Of a stretch of DNA of 64,000 nucleotides, positions 14,186 to 27,330 are shown piece after piece. This DNA comes from Eriocheir sinensis. Its lineage: Eukaryota > Arthropoda > Malacostraca > Decapoda > Varunidae. The position numbers and the translations under genes are program-made. Position 1 is the stretch's first letter; each line of letters opens with the position of its first letter. Below the pieces are notes generated by a model. It saw nothing but the letters and a program-made list of their open reading frames with translations. It was not told where the DNA came from and made no database searches. The DNA lies in contig NW_026111754.1 of assembly GCF_024679095.1 (NCBI RefSeq), positions 310,001 through 374,000 on the forward strand, written 5' to 3'.

Positions 14186-14905
14186 TGCACATTCTTTTAT
14201 TGGTATTTTGTTTATTTATTTTGTTTGAATTTATATTATTTTATGTATTTTGTTTACATTTTTTTTATACGTATTTACCTAATTTTATGTGTATTTTGTA
14301 TATATAATTTTATAGAAATCTACGTTATTTTATGTATATTCGTATATATATTTTGAAACAAATTTACAATTTTTTATATGTATTTTTGCATATCTCTTTC
14401 AACAGAAGTTTACCTTATTGTATGTGCATTTTGTATATTTATTTCAATACAAATTTAAATATTTTATATGTATTTTGGTATATATTTTTTTTTATAAGAA
14501 ATGCGCTATTTGATAGGAATTTTGCATCTTTATTTTCATACAAATTTACATTATTTTATTAATATTCGGTGTATTTATTTTGATACGATTTTTACATTAT
14601 TCTATTTGTTTTTTGTATATATTTTTTTTATACATATTTACATTATTTAATGTGTATCTTGCATATATATTACATACAAATTTATTATCTATTATTTATT
14701 TTCATACAAATACACATTCTTTTCATGATATTTTGTTTATTTATTTTGTCACGAATTTACATTACTTAATATGTATTTTATATATATATTTTATACGTAT
14801 TTACATAATTTCATGTGTATTTTGTATATATATTTTATAGAAATTTACGTTATTTAATGTGATATTCGTATATATATTTGAAACAAATTTACACGGTTGT
14901 TTTTT
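14186..14905 (+). repeat. 45-bp AT satellite, T-rich orientation
   Basis: About 16 monomers from junction K. Variant order as in 16100-16560 (GCGCTATTTGAT, ATTCGGTG, TTATTATCTATTATTTAT, TTTTGTCACGAAT or TTTTGACACGAG). Confidence 0.85.
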
Positions 14906-15115
14906 TTTTGCGTAAATTTACCTTTACCTTTGTGTGATGTTTATTTTGTATATTAATTATTAAATTTATTCTTTTTATGTGTTTTTGTGCATTTTTAATT
15001 TTAATTTTAAAAATGCTTATCTTATTTTATATTTGCATATTCATTTTACACATAATTTAAATTATTTTAAGTATATTATGTGTATTACCTTTTTTGCTAA
15101 GATTTTATTCTTCTA
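14906..15115. other. AT-rich stretch poorly matching the monomer
   Basis: The 45-bp rhythm is largely lost. There are T runs and phrases such as TTTAATTTTAATTTTAAAAA that are not seen elsewhere, with only fragments of monomer recognisable. No gene is visible. It may be heavily decayed satellite or a small foreign AT-rich insert. It ends at junction B. Confidence 0.5.
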
Positions 15116-15853
<738 letters not shown>

Positions 15854-17282
15854 TGTATTTGTATAAAAAATATGCTTTATTTTATGGGTATTTTGCTTTT
15901 TTATTTTCATGCAATTAAACATTATTTAATTTATATTCTGTTTATTTGTTTATGAAAAAATTTTACATTATTCTATGTGTAATTTGTATATCTATTTATA
16001 CGTATTTACTTAATTTATGTGTATTTTGTATATGTATTTTATAGAGATCTACGTTATTTTATGTGTATTCGTATATATTTGAAACAAATTTACATTGTTT
16101 TATATGTATTTTGCATACTATATCTTTCAATAGAAGTTTACCTTATTGTATGTGCATTTTGTATATTTACTTCAATACAAATTTAAATATTTTATGTGTA
16201 TTTTGGTATATATATTTTTATAAGAAATGCGCTATTTGATGGGAATTTTGCATCTTTATTTTCATACAAATTTACATTATATATTAATATTCGGTGTATT
16301 TATTTTGATACGATTTCACATTATTCTATTTGTTTTTTGTATATATTTTTTTTATACATATTTACATTATTTAATGTGTATCTTGCATATATATTTCATA
16401 CAAATTTATTATCTATTATTTATTTTCATACAAATACACATTTTTTCATGATATTTTTGTTTATTTATTTTGACACGAGTTTAATTAGATATGTATTTTG
16501 TATATATATTTTATACGTATTTACATAATTTCATGTGTATTTTGTATATATATTTCTATAGAAATCTACGTTATTTTATGTATTCGTATATAATTTTGAA
16601 ACAAATTTACTTTGTTTTATATGTATTTTTGAATATCTCTTTCAATACATATTTACCTTACTGTATATGCATTTTGTATATTTATTTCAATACAAATTTG
16701 AATATTTTATGTGTATTTTGGTATATATATTTTTATAAAAATGCGCTATTTTATGAATTTGCATCTTTCTTTTCATACAAATTTACATTATTTTATTGAT
16801 ATTCTGTGTATTTATATTGATAGGATTTTACATTATTCTATTTCTTTTTGTAAATATTTTTTATACACATTTATATTATTTAATGTGTATCCTGCATATA
16901 TATTTTATACAAATTTACGTTATTTTAAGTGTATTTGTTTATATATTTTCATTCAAATTTACATTATTCTATGTGTATTTTGTATATGTATTTCAATACA
17001 AATTTACCTAATTTTATGTGTATTTTGTATATCTCTTCAAACAAATTTAAATTATTTTGTGTATTTTGTATATAGTTTGATACAAATTTAGGTTATTTTA
17101 TGTACGCATTACTTTATTTAATGTGTGTTTTGTATATATATTTTATGCAAATTTACTTTCTTTTATGCATTTTGTACATATTTTTAAAAAATTGCGTTAA
17201 TTTATGTGTGTTTGTATATGTTTTCTCATACAAATTTACATTATTTGAATGCTATTTTGTTTTATTTATTTTGATACGAATG
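15854..17282 (+). repeat. 45-bp AT satellite, T-rich orientation
   Basis: About 31 monomers between junctions J and C. Carries a half-monomer marker near 17098. Ends at TTTTGATACGAATGAAAATA, where the strand flips. Confidence 0.85.
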
Positions 17283-17997
17283 AAAATAGATATAAAAATA
17301 TACATAAAATAAACTTAATTTGTATTGAAATATATATACAAAATACATAAAATAATGTAAATTTGTATCAAAATATTTAACAGATGCGCATAAAATAACG
17401 TAAATTTGTTTTAAAATATACAAAATACATTAAATAATGTAAATATGTATAAAAAAATATACAAAACACAAATAGAATAATGTAAAATCGTATCAAAATA
17501 AATACACAGAATTTTAATAAAACAATGTAAATTTGTATGAAAATAAAGATGCAAAATACCCATTAAATAACGCATTTTTTATAAAAATATATATAAAAAA
17601 ATACACATGAAAAAAATAATTTGTATTAAAATAAATGTACAAAATACACATACAATAAGGTAAATCTGTATTGAAATAGATATGCAAAATACATATAAAA
17701 CAATGTAAATTTGTTCTATAAAGATATATAAAATACACATAAATGAAGTAAATACGTATAAAAAAAATGTATACAAAATACACATAAAAATAATGAAATT
17801 CGTATCAAAATAAATAAACAAAATACCAATAAAAGAATGTATTTTGTATAAATATAAATACATAAAATACATAAAATAACGTAAATCTGTATAAAACTGT
17901 ACAAAAATACAGAAGTAATTAAAGTAGTATGAAAATAAAGATACAAAGTACAGATAAAATAAGCTAAATTTGTATTAAAATGTATATACAAAATAGA
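17283..17997 (-). repeat. 45-bp AT satellite, A-rich orientation
   Basis: About 16 monomers between junctions C and D, with more single-base gaps than 1-380, which has the same variant order. Confidence 0.85.
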
Positions 17998-18625
17998 ATA
18001 TATTATGTGTATATTTTTATTTGTATTTATGTTATATTATGTGTATTTTGTATATATATATTCATCCAAAATTTTACATTTATTTTATTGGTTTTTCTAA
18101 TTTAATACGAATTTAGATTATTTCATAGTATTTTCTATACATATTTTATACTCATTACATTATCTAATGTGTGTTTTGTATATATTTTTCTGCAAATTAT
18201 ATTTTATGTTCATTTTGTATATATTTTATAGAAATTTGCGTTATTTTATGTATATAGTTTTATATAAATCTACGTTATTTTATGTGCATTTTGTATTTAT
18301 ATTTATACAAATACACATTCTTTTATTGGTATATTATTTATTTACATTTATGCAATTTACATTATTTTATGTATTTTGTATACATTTTTTATACGTATTA
18401 CTTAATTTTATAATATTTGTATTTTGTATATGTATTTTTATAGAAATATACGTTATTTTATGTGTATTCGTATATATATTTTGAACAATTTTACATTATT
18501 TTATATGTATTTTGCATATCTATTATCTCAATACAAAATTTACCTTATTAGAAGGTATGTGCATTTTGTATATTTATTTTAATACAAATTGAAATATTTT
18601 ATGTGTATTTTGGTATCAATAATTT
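17998..18625 (+). repeat. 45-bp AT satellite, T-rich orientation
   Basis: A copy of 381-1000 bounded by the same junctions D and E. It shows numerous one-base losses (for example TTTATGCAATTTAC for TTTATACGAATTTAC), suggesting decay or sequence error. Confidence 0.85.
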
Positions 18626-19240
18626 ATAAAAAACATAAATTTGTATAAAAAATATGTACAAAACACAAATAGAATAATGTAAAATCGTATCAAAATAAAT
18701 ACATAGAATATTAATAAAATAAAGTAAATTTGTATGAAAATAAAGAAGCAAAATACCCATAAAATAACGCATTTTTTGATTTATAAAAATATATATACAA
18801 AAATACATCAAAAAAATTAAATTTGTATTAAAATATATACAAAAACATATACAATAAGGTAAATTTGTATTGAAATAGATATGCAAAATACATATAAAAC
18901 AATGTCAATTTGTTTCAAAATATATACGAATACACATAAAATAACGTAGATTTCTATAAAAATATATACAAAATACATATAAAATGAAGTAAATACGTAT
19001 AAAAAAAATGAATACAAAATACACATAAAATAATGTAAATTGTATCAAAATAAATTAACAAAAATACCAATAAAGAGAGTAATGTGTACTTGTATAAATA
19101 TAAATATACAAAATACACATAAAATAACGTAAATTTATATAAAACTATATACAAAAATACACAGAAGTAATTAAATTTGTATGAAAATATATATACAAAA
19201 TACACACAAAATAAATAAGTAGATTGAAATATATACAAAA
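18626..19240 (-). repeat. 45-bp AT satellite, A-rich orientation
   Basis: A copy of 1001-1560 in variant order (AATAAAGAAGCAAAATACCC, CAATAAGGTAAATTTG, GTTTCAAAATATAT, CAGAAGTAATTAAATTTG). Confidence 0.85.
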
Positions 19241-19320
19241 ATACACATATTTTGCATATATATTCTTTCAAAACAAATTTAAATTATTTTTGTGTATTTT
19301 TGTATATATTTATTTATATA
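19241..19320 (+). repeat. Short T-rich island, under two monomers
   Basis: Only CAAAACAAATTTAAATTATT and TTTTGTGTATTTTTGTATA lie between two A-rich blocks. This is the shortest inverted block seen. Confidence 0.7.
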
Positions 19321-20322
19321 TAGAATAATGTAAATCGTATCAAAATAAGTACACAGAATATCAATAAAATAATTTAAATTTGTATAAAAATAAAGATACA
19401 AAATACTCATAAGATAAAGCATATCTTTTTAAATACATATACAAAAATACACATAGAATAATTAAATTTGTATTAAAATTAATATACATAATGCAATACA
19501 TACAAAAGGTAAATTTGTATTGAAAAAACGCATGAAATACAAATAAAATAGTGTAAATTTGTTTCAAAATATATATACGAATGCACATAAAATAACGTGT
19601 ATATTGTATAAAATTTGTATCAAATATATACTTATACACACAATAAAATAACGTAATTTTTTTATGAAAATGTATATACAAAATACACATAAAATAATTT
19701 CAATACGTAGAAAAATATATATACAAAAAACACAAAATAATGTAAATTTCTATGAAAATATATAAACAAATGCACATAAAATAATGTAAATTTGGATAAA
19801 ATATATATACAAAATGAACATTAAATAATGTAAATATGTATAAAAAAAATATACAAAATACACATAGAATAATGTTAAATCGTATCAAAATAAATAAAGA
19901 GAATACCAATAAAATAATGTAAATTTGTATGAAAATAAAGATGCAAAATATCCATATAATAACGCATTTTTGCATAAAAATATATATACAAAAATACATA
20001 TAAAATAGATAAATTTGTATGAAAATAAATATACAAAATGCACTTACAATAAAGTAAATTTGTATTGAAATAGATATGCAAAATACACATCAAAAATGTA
20101 TCAAAATATATATACGAATACTCATAAAAAGTAAATTTCTATGAAAATATGCATACAAAATAGATATACAAAATACACATATAACTAGTTAAATTGTATT
20201 TAAATCCATCTACAAACAACACATAAAATAATGTAGATTTGTATGAAATGAAAACAAATACATTTTATATAAAATATATATACAAAATACACATAGAATA
20301 ATGTCAATTCGTATCAAAATGA
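19321..20322 (-). repeat. 45-bp AT satellite, A-rich orientation
   Basis: About 22 monomers. The start resembles the right side of junction B at 9943. 19600-20100 follows the order of 56490-57000 (TACTTATACACACAATAAAA, AATACGTAGAAAAATATAT). Confidence 0.85.
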
Positions 20323-20637
20323 ATGTGTATTTTGTATATATATTTCTATAGAAATCTACGTTATTTTATGTGTATTCGTATATATATTTTGAAACAAATT
20401 TACACTGTTTTATTTGTATTTTGCGTTTTTTTTTCAATACAAATTTACCTTACTGTATCTGTGCATTTTGTATATTAATTTTAATACAAATTTTATTATT
20501 CTATGTGTATTTTTGTATATGTATTTTTAAAATATATACTCTATCTTATGTATTTTGCATCTTTATTTTCATACAAATTTAAATTATTTTATTGATATTC
20601 TGTGTACTTATTTTGATACGATTTTACATTATTCTAT
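20323..20637 (+). repeat. 45-bp AT satellite, T-rich orientation
   Basis: About 7 monomers, ending at a copy of junction B (TTCTATGTATAACAAAAATA). Confidence 0.85.
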
Positions 20638-22145
20638 GTATAACAAAAATAAATACAGAATACACAAAAATAGATATGCAAAATACATATAAACAATGTA
20701 AATTTGTTTCAAAATATATATACGTATACACATGAAATAAGGTAGATTTCTATAAAAATATATATACAAAATACACATAAAATTAAATAAATACGTATAA
20801 AAAATTAGTATCAAAATAAATAAACAATAAAAGAATGTGCATTTGTATAAAAATATATATAAAATACACATAAAATTAAATAAATGCTGTATACAAAATT
20901 GCCAAATGTACAAAATATATAAAAAAATGTATACAAAATACATAAAATAATGCTAAATTTATAAATGTAATGTAATATTGAAAAGAATGTACCATTTGTA
21001 ATAAATATAAATATACAAAAATGTATAAATGGCAATGTAAATTTATATAAAACTATATATATAAAATGTACTAATTAGTAAAATATATGTACGTAAAAAT
21101 GAATATTAATAAATCTATTTAAAAATATACTAAAACACACATTGATAATGTAAACGAGTATAAAAATATGTATACAAAATGCCTGTAAATAATCTTAATT
21201 GCTATCAAATTCATTAAATACCAATAAATTAGTCTAATCGTAATTTTAGTTGAAAATGTATACTAAAATACACATAAAATAATGTAAATTCAGATGAAAC
21301 TAAATATAAAACAATCTCTAAACAGAATATGTTATATTTAATAATATTCTTAAATTCTAGAAATAAATATCCATAATATGAATAAAATAACGTAAATTTG
21401 TAATGAAATATGAAGGAAATACACATTATAAATAATATAAATTGTATGAAATATATATACAAATACACGGTGATAAATAATAGTGAATTGTATAAAAATT
21501 TATATCAAAATATGTACTTATTTACTACCTATATGTAAGTAACATGCAATTTTTGCATGAAAATGTATATGTTAAAATACAATATAAAATAATTTAAATG
21601 TAGAAAATATATATATAAAAACACATAAAATAATGTAATAATAACATGAAAATATATAAACAAATGGTTACATGAAATAATGTGGTGAACAAAATATACA
21701 TCATAAAATAATGTAAATTCATTAATCAAAAAATAAATAAACAAAAATACCAATAAGTGATATGTATTTAGTATGAATAATAAATATACAAAATCTTACA
21801 TAAAATAACGTAAATTATATAAAACTATATACTAAAAATACACAAAGTAAAAATTAAATTTGTATGTAAAAATATATACAAAATACATTAATGAAATAAA
21901 AGCTAAATTTTGAATTAGAAATATATATACAAAATACATGAAATAAAATAAATTTGTATCGTAAATATTTATACCATATACATATAATAACGTAAATTTA
22001 GTATGAAAATATATAAACAAAATACACACATTAAATAAAATTAATACGTATAAAAAAAATATGTACAAAATACACTATATAATCATGGTCTTTATATCAA
22101 AATAAATAAACAAAATGCTAATAAAATAATATAATTTATGAGTAA
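20638..22145 (-). repeat. 45-bp AT satellite, A-rich, irregular
   Basis: Monomers are recognisable but carry many short insertions and gaps (for example TAATGTAATATTGAAAAGAA near 20960). The order near 21830-22140 follows 1530-1825. Ends at a degraded junction A (GAGTAAACATGTATTTAT). Confidence 0.75.
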
Positions 22146-23098
22146 ACATGTATTTATATTTTTCTAATATAAATACCTATGTGGAGTATAATGCATTTGT
22201 ATATTAATTTTAATACAAATTTAATTATTGATGGTCAACATTTTGTATCTGTATTTTATAAATATATTCTTTTTTGGGTATTTTGCATCTTTATTTTCAT
22301 ACAAATTTATATTACTTTATTGATATTCTGCTCATTCATTTTGATAGAACTCTATTATTCTTCATATTGTATTTTGTATATATTTTTCATAAGTTTACAA
22401 TTATTTTATGTTATTTGTTTGTAAGCTTTGTACAAAATTTGATACTATTTGTGGGTATTTTATTTATATTCAAAAAATTTACCAGTTTTATGTGTATTTT
22501 GTATATGTATTTTCTATACAAAACCTCAAATTATTCTATGTATTTTTGTATATATTTTCATACAGAATTTTATTTATTATATGTGTATTTTGTAAATTTA
22601 TTTTCATTCAAATATATATAATATTATTTATTAATTATTTTGTTGATTTATTGACAATACGAATTTGTTATTTGTATGCTTGCACTATATATATATTTTT
22701 ATACGCTTTCTTTTCTTCCATTATTAATATTTATTTTGAATATATTTATACATATTCATGGTATTTATGTGTATTTATATATATATTTTCATATAAATTT
22801 ACATTTATTTTATGTGCTTTTGTAATATATTTTATTACAAATCTACCTTATTTTAAGTTTATTTTGTATTATATGTATTTTGTATATTTATATTTATCCG
22901 TTAAATACACTTTCTTTTATTGGTATTTTGTTTATTTATTTTAATTCGATTTACGTTCTTTTATCGGAATTTTAGTTTATTTGAATTTTGATACGAATTT
23001 TCATTTTTTTAGGTGTATTTGATATACTATTTTTTATACTTATTTACACTGAATTTTATATGTAACATTTGAATATATATTTCATAGAAATTTTACTC
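22146..23098 (+). repeat. 45-bp AT satellite, T-rich, irregular
   Basis: Follows the variant order of 1830-2550 and 5690-6100 but with frequent indels. Ends at junction H (TTTACTCTATATGTAG), which is found inverted near 38664 and 60293. Confidence 0.75.
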
Positions 23099-23503
23099 TA
23101 TATGTAGCTATAATGTATAGAAAATACACATGAAATAAATCTAATTGACATCGAAATAAATGAACAAAATCTCGATAAAATAATGTCTTTGAATGAAAAT
23201 ATATATAGAAAATACATAAATAACTGTAAATACAAATAAATATATACACATAAAATGATTTGAATTTGAATGAAAATAGATATAAAAATAAACTTAAAAT
23301 AAGGCAAATTTATAATGAATATATATACAAAATACATATAAAATAATGTAGATTTGTATAGAAAATACCTATGAAATAATCTAAATTCGTACCGAATTAA
23401 ATTAAGAAAATACCAATAAAATAATGTAATTTTGGATGAAAATATATATACAAATAGCCGCATAAGTAACCTAAACACAAACCTAAATATAACACATAAA
23501 ATA
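23099..23503 (-). repeat. 45-bp AT satellite, A-rich orientation
   Basis: About 9 monomers between junctions H and D. From 23360 onward it mirrors 17998-18150. Confidence 0.8.
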
Positions 23504-24275
23504 TTGTATTTGTATATACATTTCTAATTCAAATTGTTTATACTATCTGTACTTTGTATATCTATTTTCATGTCAAATTTAATCTACTTGTGTATTTTTG
23601 TACAGTTTTAGCTCACAGATTTGATGTTATTTTTATGTGTATATTTGTATATTTATATTTAATAAATACATTCTTTTTATTGGTATTTTGTTTATTTTAT
23701 TTTGATGACAATTTACATTTATTTTATGTGTATTTTATACATTTTTTATATTGCATGTTATCTTATTTTATGCGTATTTTGTATATATATTTTTATAGGA
23801 AACAAATTTACATTTGTTTTATATATGCATTTTGCATATCTATTTCAATGACAGATTTACTGCTGTGCCTTCTTATTGTATGTGTGTATTTGTATATTTA
23901 TTATTAATACAAATTGAATTTTTCATAATGTATTTTAGTATAAATATTTTATAAAAATGCACGTTATTTAATGGGTATTTTGCATCTTTATTTTCATACA
24001 AATTTACATTGTTTTATTAAAATTCTGTTATTATTTATTTGATACGATTTTACATTATTCCCTTATTTGTGTTATTTTATATATTTTTTTTATACATGTT
24101 TACATTATTTAATGTGTATATTTTTGTACCATTTTTAAAACAAATTTACGTTATTTTATAACATCTGTTAAAATATTTTGATACAGTACATTATTTTATG
24201 TATTTTATATATATATTTCAATACAAATCTAGTTTATTTTATGTATATTTTTTTATATCTATTTCATTCATATCA
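23504..24275 (+). repeat. 45-bp AT satellite, T-rich, irregular
   Basis: About 17 monomers between junctions D and C, the inverted counterpart of 17283-17997. Confidence 0.75.
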
Positions 24276-25777
24276 AATAACAAATGAAGCATATTCAATA
24301 ATGTAAATTTGTATTTAAAACATATATCCAAATACACATAAATTAGACTTTCATTAATTTACAAATGTATGTACAAAAATGCACAGTAAAACAAATGAGA
24401 TTTACTTAAATATATATACAAAACACACATTCAGATCAAAGTAATGCATTTGGCATGTGAATAATAGCCTAAATTTGTATCAGCAAACTATTTACTAAAA
24501 ATACACCAAAATATTTAAATTTGTATGAAGGAGATATACAAAATTACACATAAATTTAAGGTAAATTTGTATTGGAAATAAAATATACAAAAATACACAT
24601 AGAATAATGTAAATTTGAATGAAATATATGAACAAATACATTAATAACATTAAGTTCAGTTATAAAATATATATATAAGATACACGTATTAAATAATGTG
24701 AATGTGTGTATAAAAAAATCATTTTACAAAAAGAAATAGAATAATGTAAAATCCTATCAATATAAATACACAGAATATCAATAAAATAATAACAAATTTG
24801 TATGAAAAGAAGATGCAAAATTCCCATAAATACGGCACATTTTTTTATAAAAATATATATAAAAAGACACTCAAAATATTTTAAATTTTGTATTGAAATA
24901 AATATACAAAATACATATACAGTAAGGTAAATATGTATTGAAATATTCAAATACATATAAAACAAAAGTAAATTTGTTTCAAAATTATGTATACGAATAC
25001 ACAACAAATAACGTAAATTTCATAGAAATATATATGTAAAATACTACATGAAATTATGTAAATACATACAAAATATTGAGGCACACAAAATGCATATCTA
25101 AATTAAGCTCGATGTCAAAATAAATAAACAAAATATCATGAAAAATGTGTATTTGTATGAAAATAATAATGAATAATAAATTGTACTTAAATATATATGC
25201 GAGACAATGCATTAAATCAAATGTAAATATGTATAAAAAAATATATATAAAACAAATGAAATAGGAATAATGTGAAATCGTATCAAAATAAATACAATTG
25301 AATATTAATAACATAATGTAAATTTGTATGAAAATAAAGATGCAACCAAATTCCCATCAAATAGCAGTATTTTCTTATCAAAATATATAGTGCCAAAATG
25401 TACATACATAAATATTTAAATTTGTGATTGAAGTAAATATAAAATGCGTATATACAATAAGGTAAACTTACTGTTGAAGAAAAGTATAGTATGCAAAATA
25501 CCTTATAGAAGCAATGTAAATTTGTTTCAAAATATATACGAATACCCTATAAAATAACGTAGATTTTATGTAATAGTATACATATATAAAATACACATAA
25601 ATTAAGTAAATCGTATAAAATGATATACAAAATCTGCAAAAATACATAAAATAATGTAAAGTTGTTTAAAAAAAATAAACAGAGATATAATATAATGAAA
25701 ATAATAAATAATAAGTTACTTGAAAATAAATAAGCAAAAATACCCATAAAATAAAGCATATTTTTATAATAAAAAAT
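24276..25777 (-). repeat. 45-bp AT satellite, A-rich, irregular
   Basis: About 32 monomers between junctions C and J, the inverted counterpart of 15854-17282. The two differ mainly by short indels. Confidence 0.75.
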
Positions 25778-26127
25778 ACATTATTTACATTATTTTATGC
25801 TGTATTTTGTGTATGTATTTCAATGCAAATTTACCTAATTTTATGTGTGTGTATTTTGTATATTTATTTCATACAAATGTAAAATATTTTGTGATTTTTA
25901 TATATAGTTTGGATACAAATTCTAGTTATTTTATGTATTTTGTATATTCATTTTCATAAATAATATTCTTATTTATATTTTGTTTATTTATTTTGACTGC
26001 CCAATCTCACATTATTTAATGTGTGTATTTGTATATATATTTTATATGAATTACATCATTTCATGTGTATTTTGTATAGTTTTAAAACAAATTTATATCA
26101 TTTAATGAGTATTTTGTATATATATAT

Positions 26128-26215
<88 letters not shown>

Positions 26216-26470
26216 GTTAATTTGCCATCTCTTTTATTGGTATTTTGTTTACTTGTTTTGATACTATAAATTTCTACATTATTTTATGTGTATTTTGTAT
26301 GCATTTTTATACGTAATTGCCTAAATTTTACATGTGTATTTTGTATATTTATTTTATAGAAAGATACCCAGTTTCATGTAAATTTTTATATACTATTTGA
26401 TACAAATTTACATTGTTTATAGTAAACTTTGGTAGTATATTTTGTGTATTCTGATTTACATACAATAAAA
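25778..26470 (+). repeat. 45-bp AT satellite, T-rich, irregular
   Basis: About 13 monomers and a (TA)n tract, from junction J to junction B. Variant order also matches 9350-9940. Confidence 0.75.
26117..26212. repeat. (TA)n microsatellite, about 96 bp
   Basis: A TA run with a single G interruption (26129). It is the inverted counterpart of 15375-15526. The unexpanded locus is seen near 9690. Confidence 0.95.
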
Positions 26471-26708
26471 ATTTTATTGATACATAGAATATTTATAAAA
26501 TCAAACAAAATAGGTAATAGAATATCAATAAACAGTGTGAATTTGTTTGAAATATGTATACTGCAAAAATACCCATAAGAATAACGTGGATATTCTGTTA
26601 AAATACAAGTAAAATACACATGAAATTATGAATAATTAAATCTTATAAAAATATATATATATATACATATATATACATATAAGGTATATATATTGGATAT
26701 ATAACGCA

Positions 26709-26748
<40 letters not shown>

Positions 26749-26846
26749 GATATATATATAAAATGAACGTAGATTTCTATATATACAAATACATATGAAT
26801 ATTATGTAAATAATGTGTTGTGTGAAATAAATAATGAATATATAAG

Positions 26847-26878
<32 letters not shown>

Positions 26879-27330
26879 TATGATATATTATATATATATA
26901 TATATACTAAAAACAAACTGAATCATGTAAAATCATTATCAAATAAAATACACCGAATATTAATAAATAATGTAGAATTTGTAAAAGTAAAGATACAAAA
27001 TTACATCAATGCGCATTCTTATAAAATATATATACCAAATATATATAAAATATATTAAATTTATATTGAAATAAATATACAATGCTACATACAATAGTGA
27101 AAGCTACCATTGAAGAAGATAATAAAATATAAAAGAATTATGTAAATTTGTTTCAAAATATATATGCAGTACATATAATAACACAAGATTTCTATAAATA
27201 TTAATATACAAAATCTACACATAAGTAGGTAAATACATTATCAATAAATATAAACAAAATACACACAAAATAATATAAATTCGAAATAATAAATAAAAGC
27301 AAAATACCAAATAAAGAATGTGCATTTCTT
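26471..27330 (-). repeat. 45-bp AT satellite, A-rich, irregular
   Basis: A-rich monomers with many indels, interrupted by a TA-rich cluster. From junction B to junction K, the inverted counterpart of 14186-15115. Confidence 0.7.
26648..26906. repeat. Cluster of interrupted (TA)n tracts
   Basis: TA runs at about 26648-26690, 26711-26747, 26847-26871 and 26889-26906, separated by short monomer remnants (for example AACGTAGATTTCTATATA). There is no equivalent in the mirrored arm near 14300-15000, so the expansion probably came after the inverted duplication. Confidence 0.85.
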
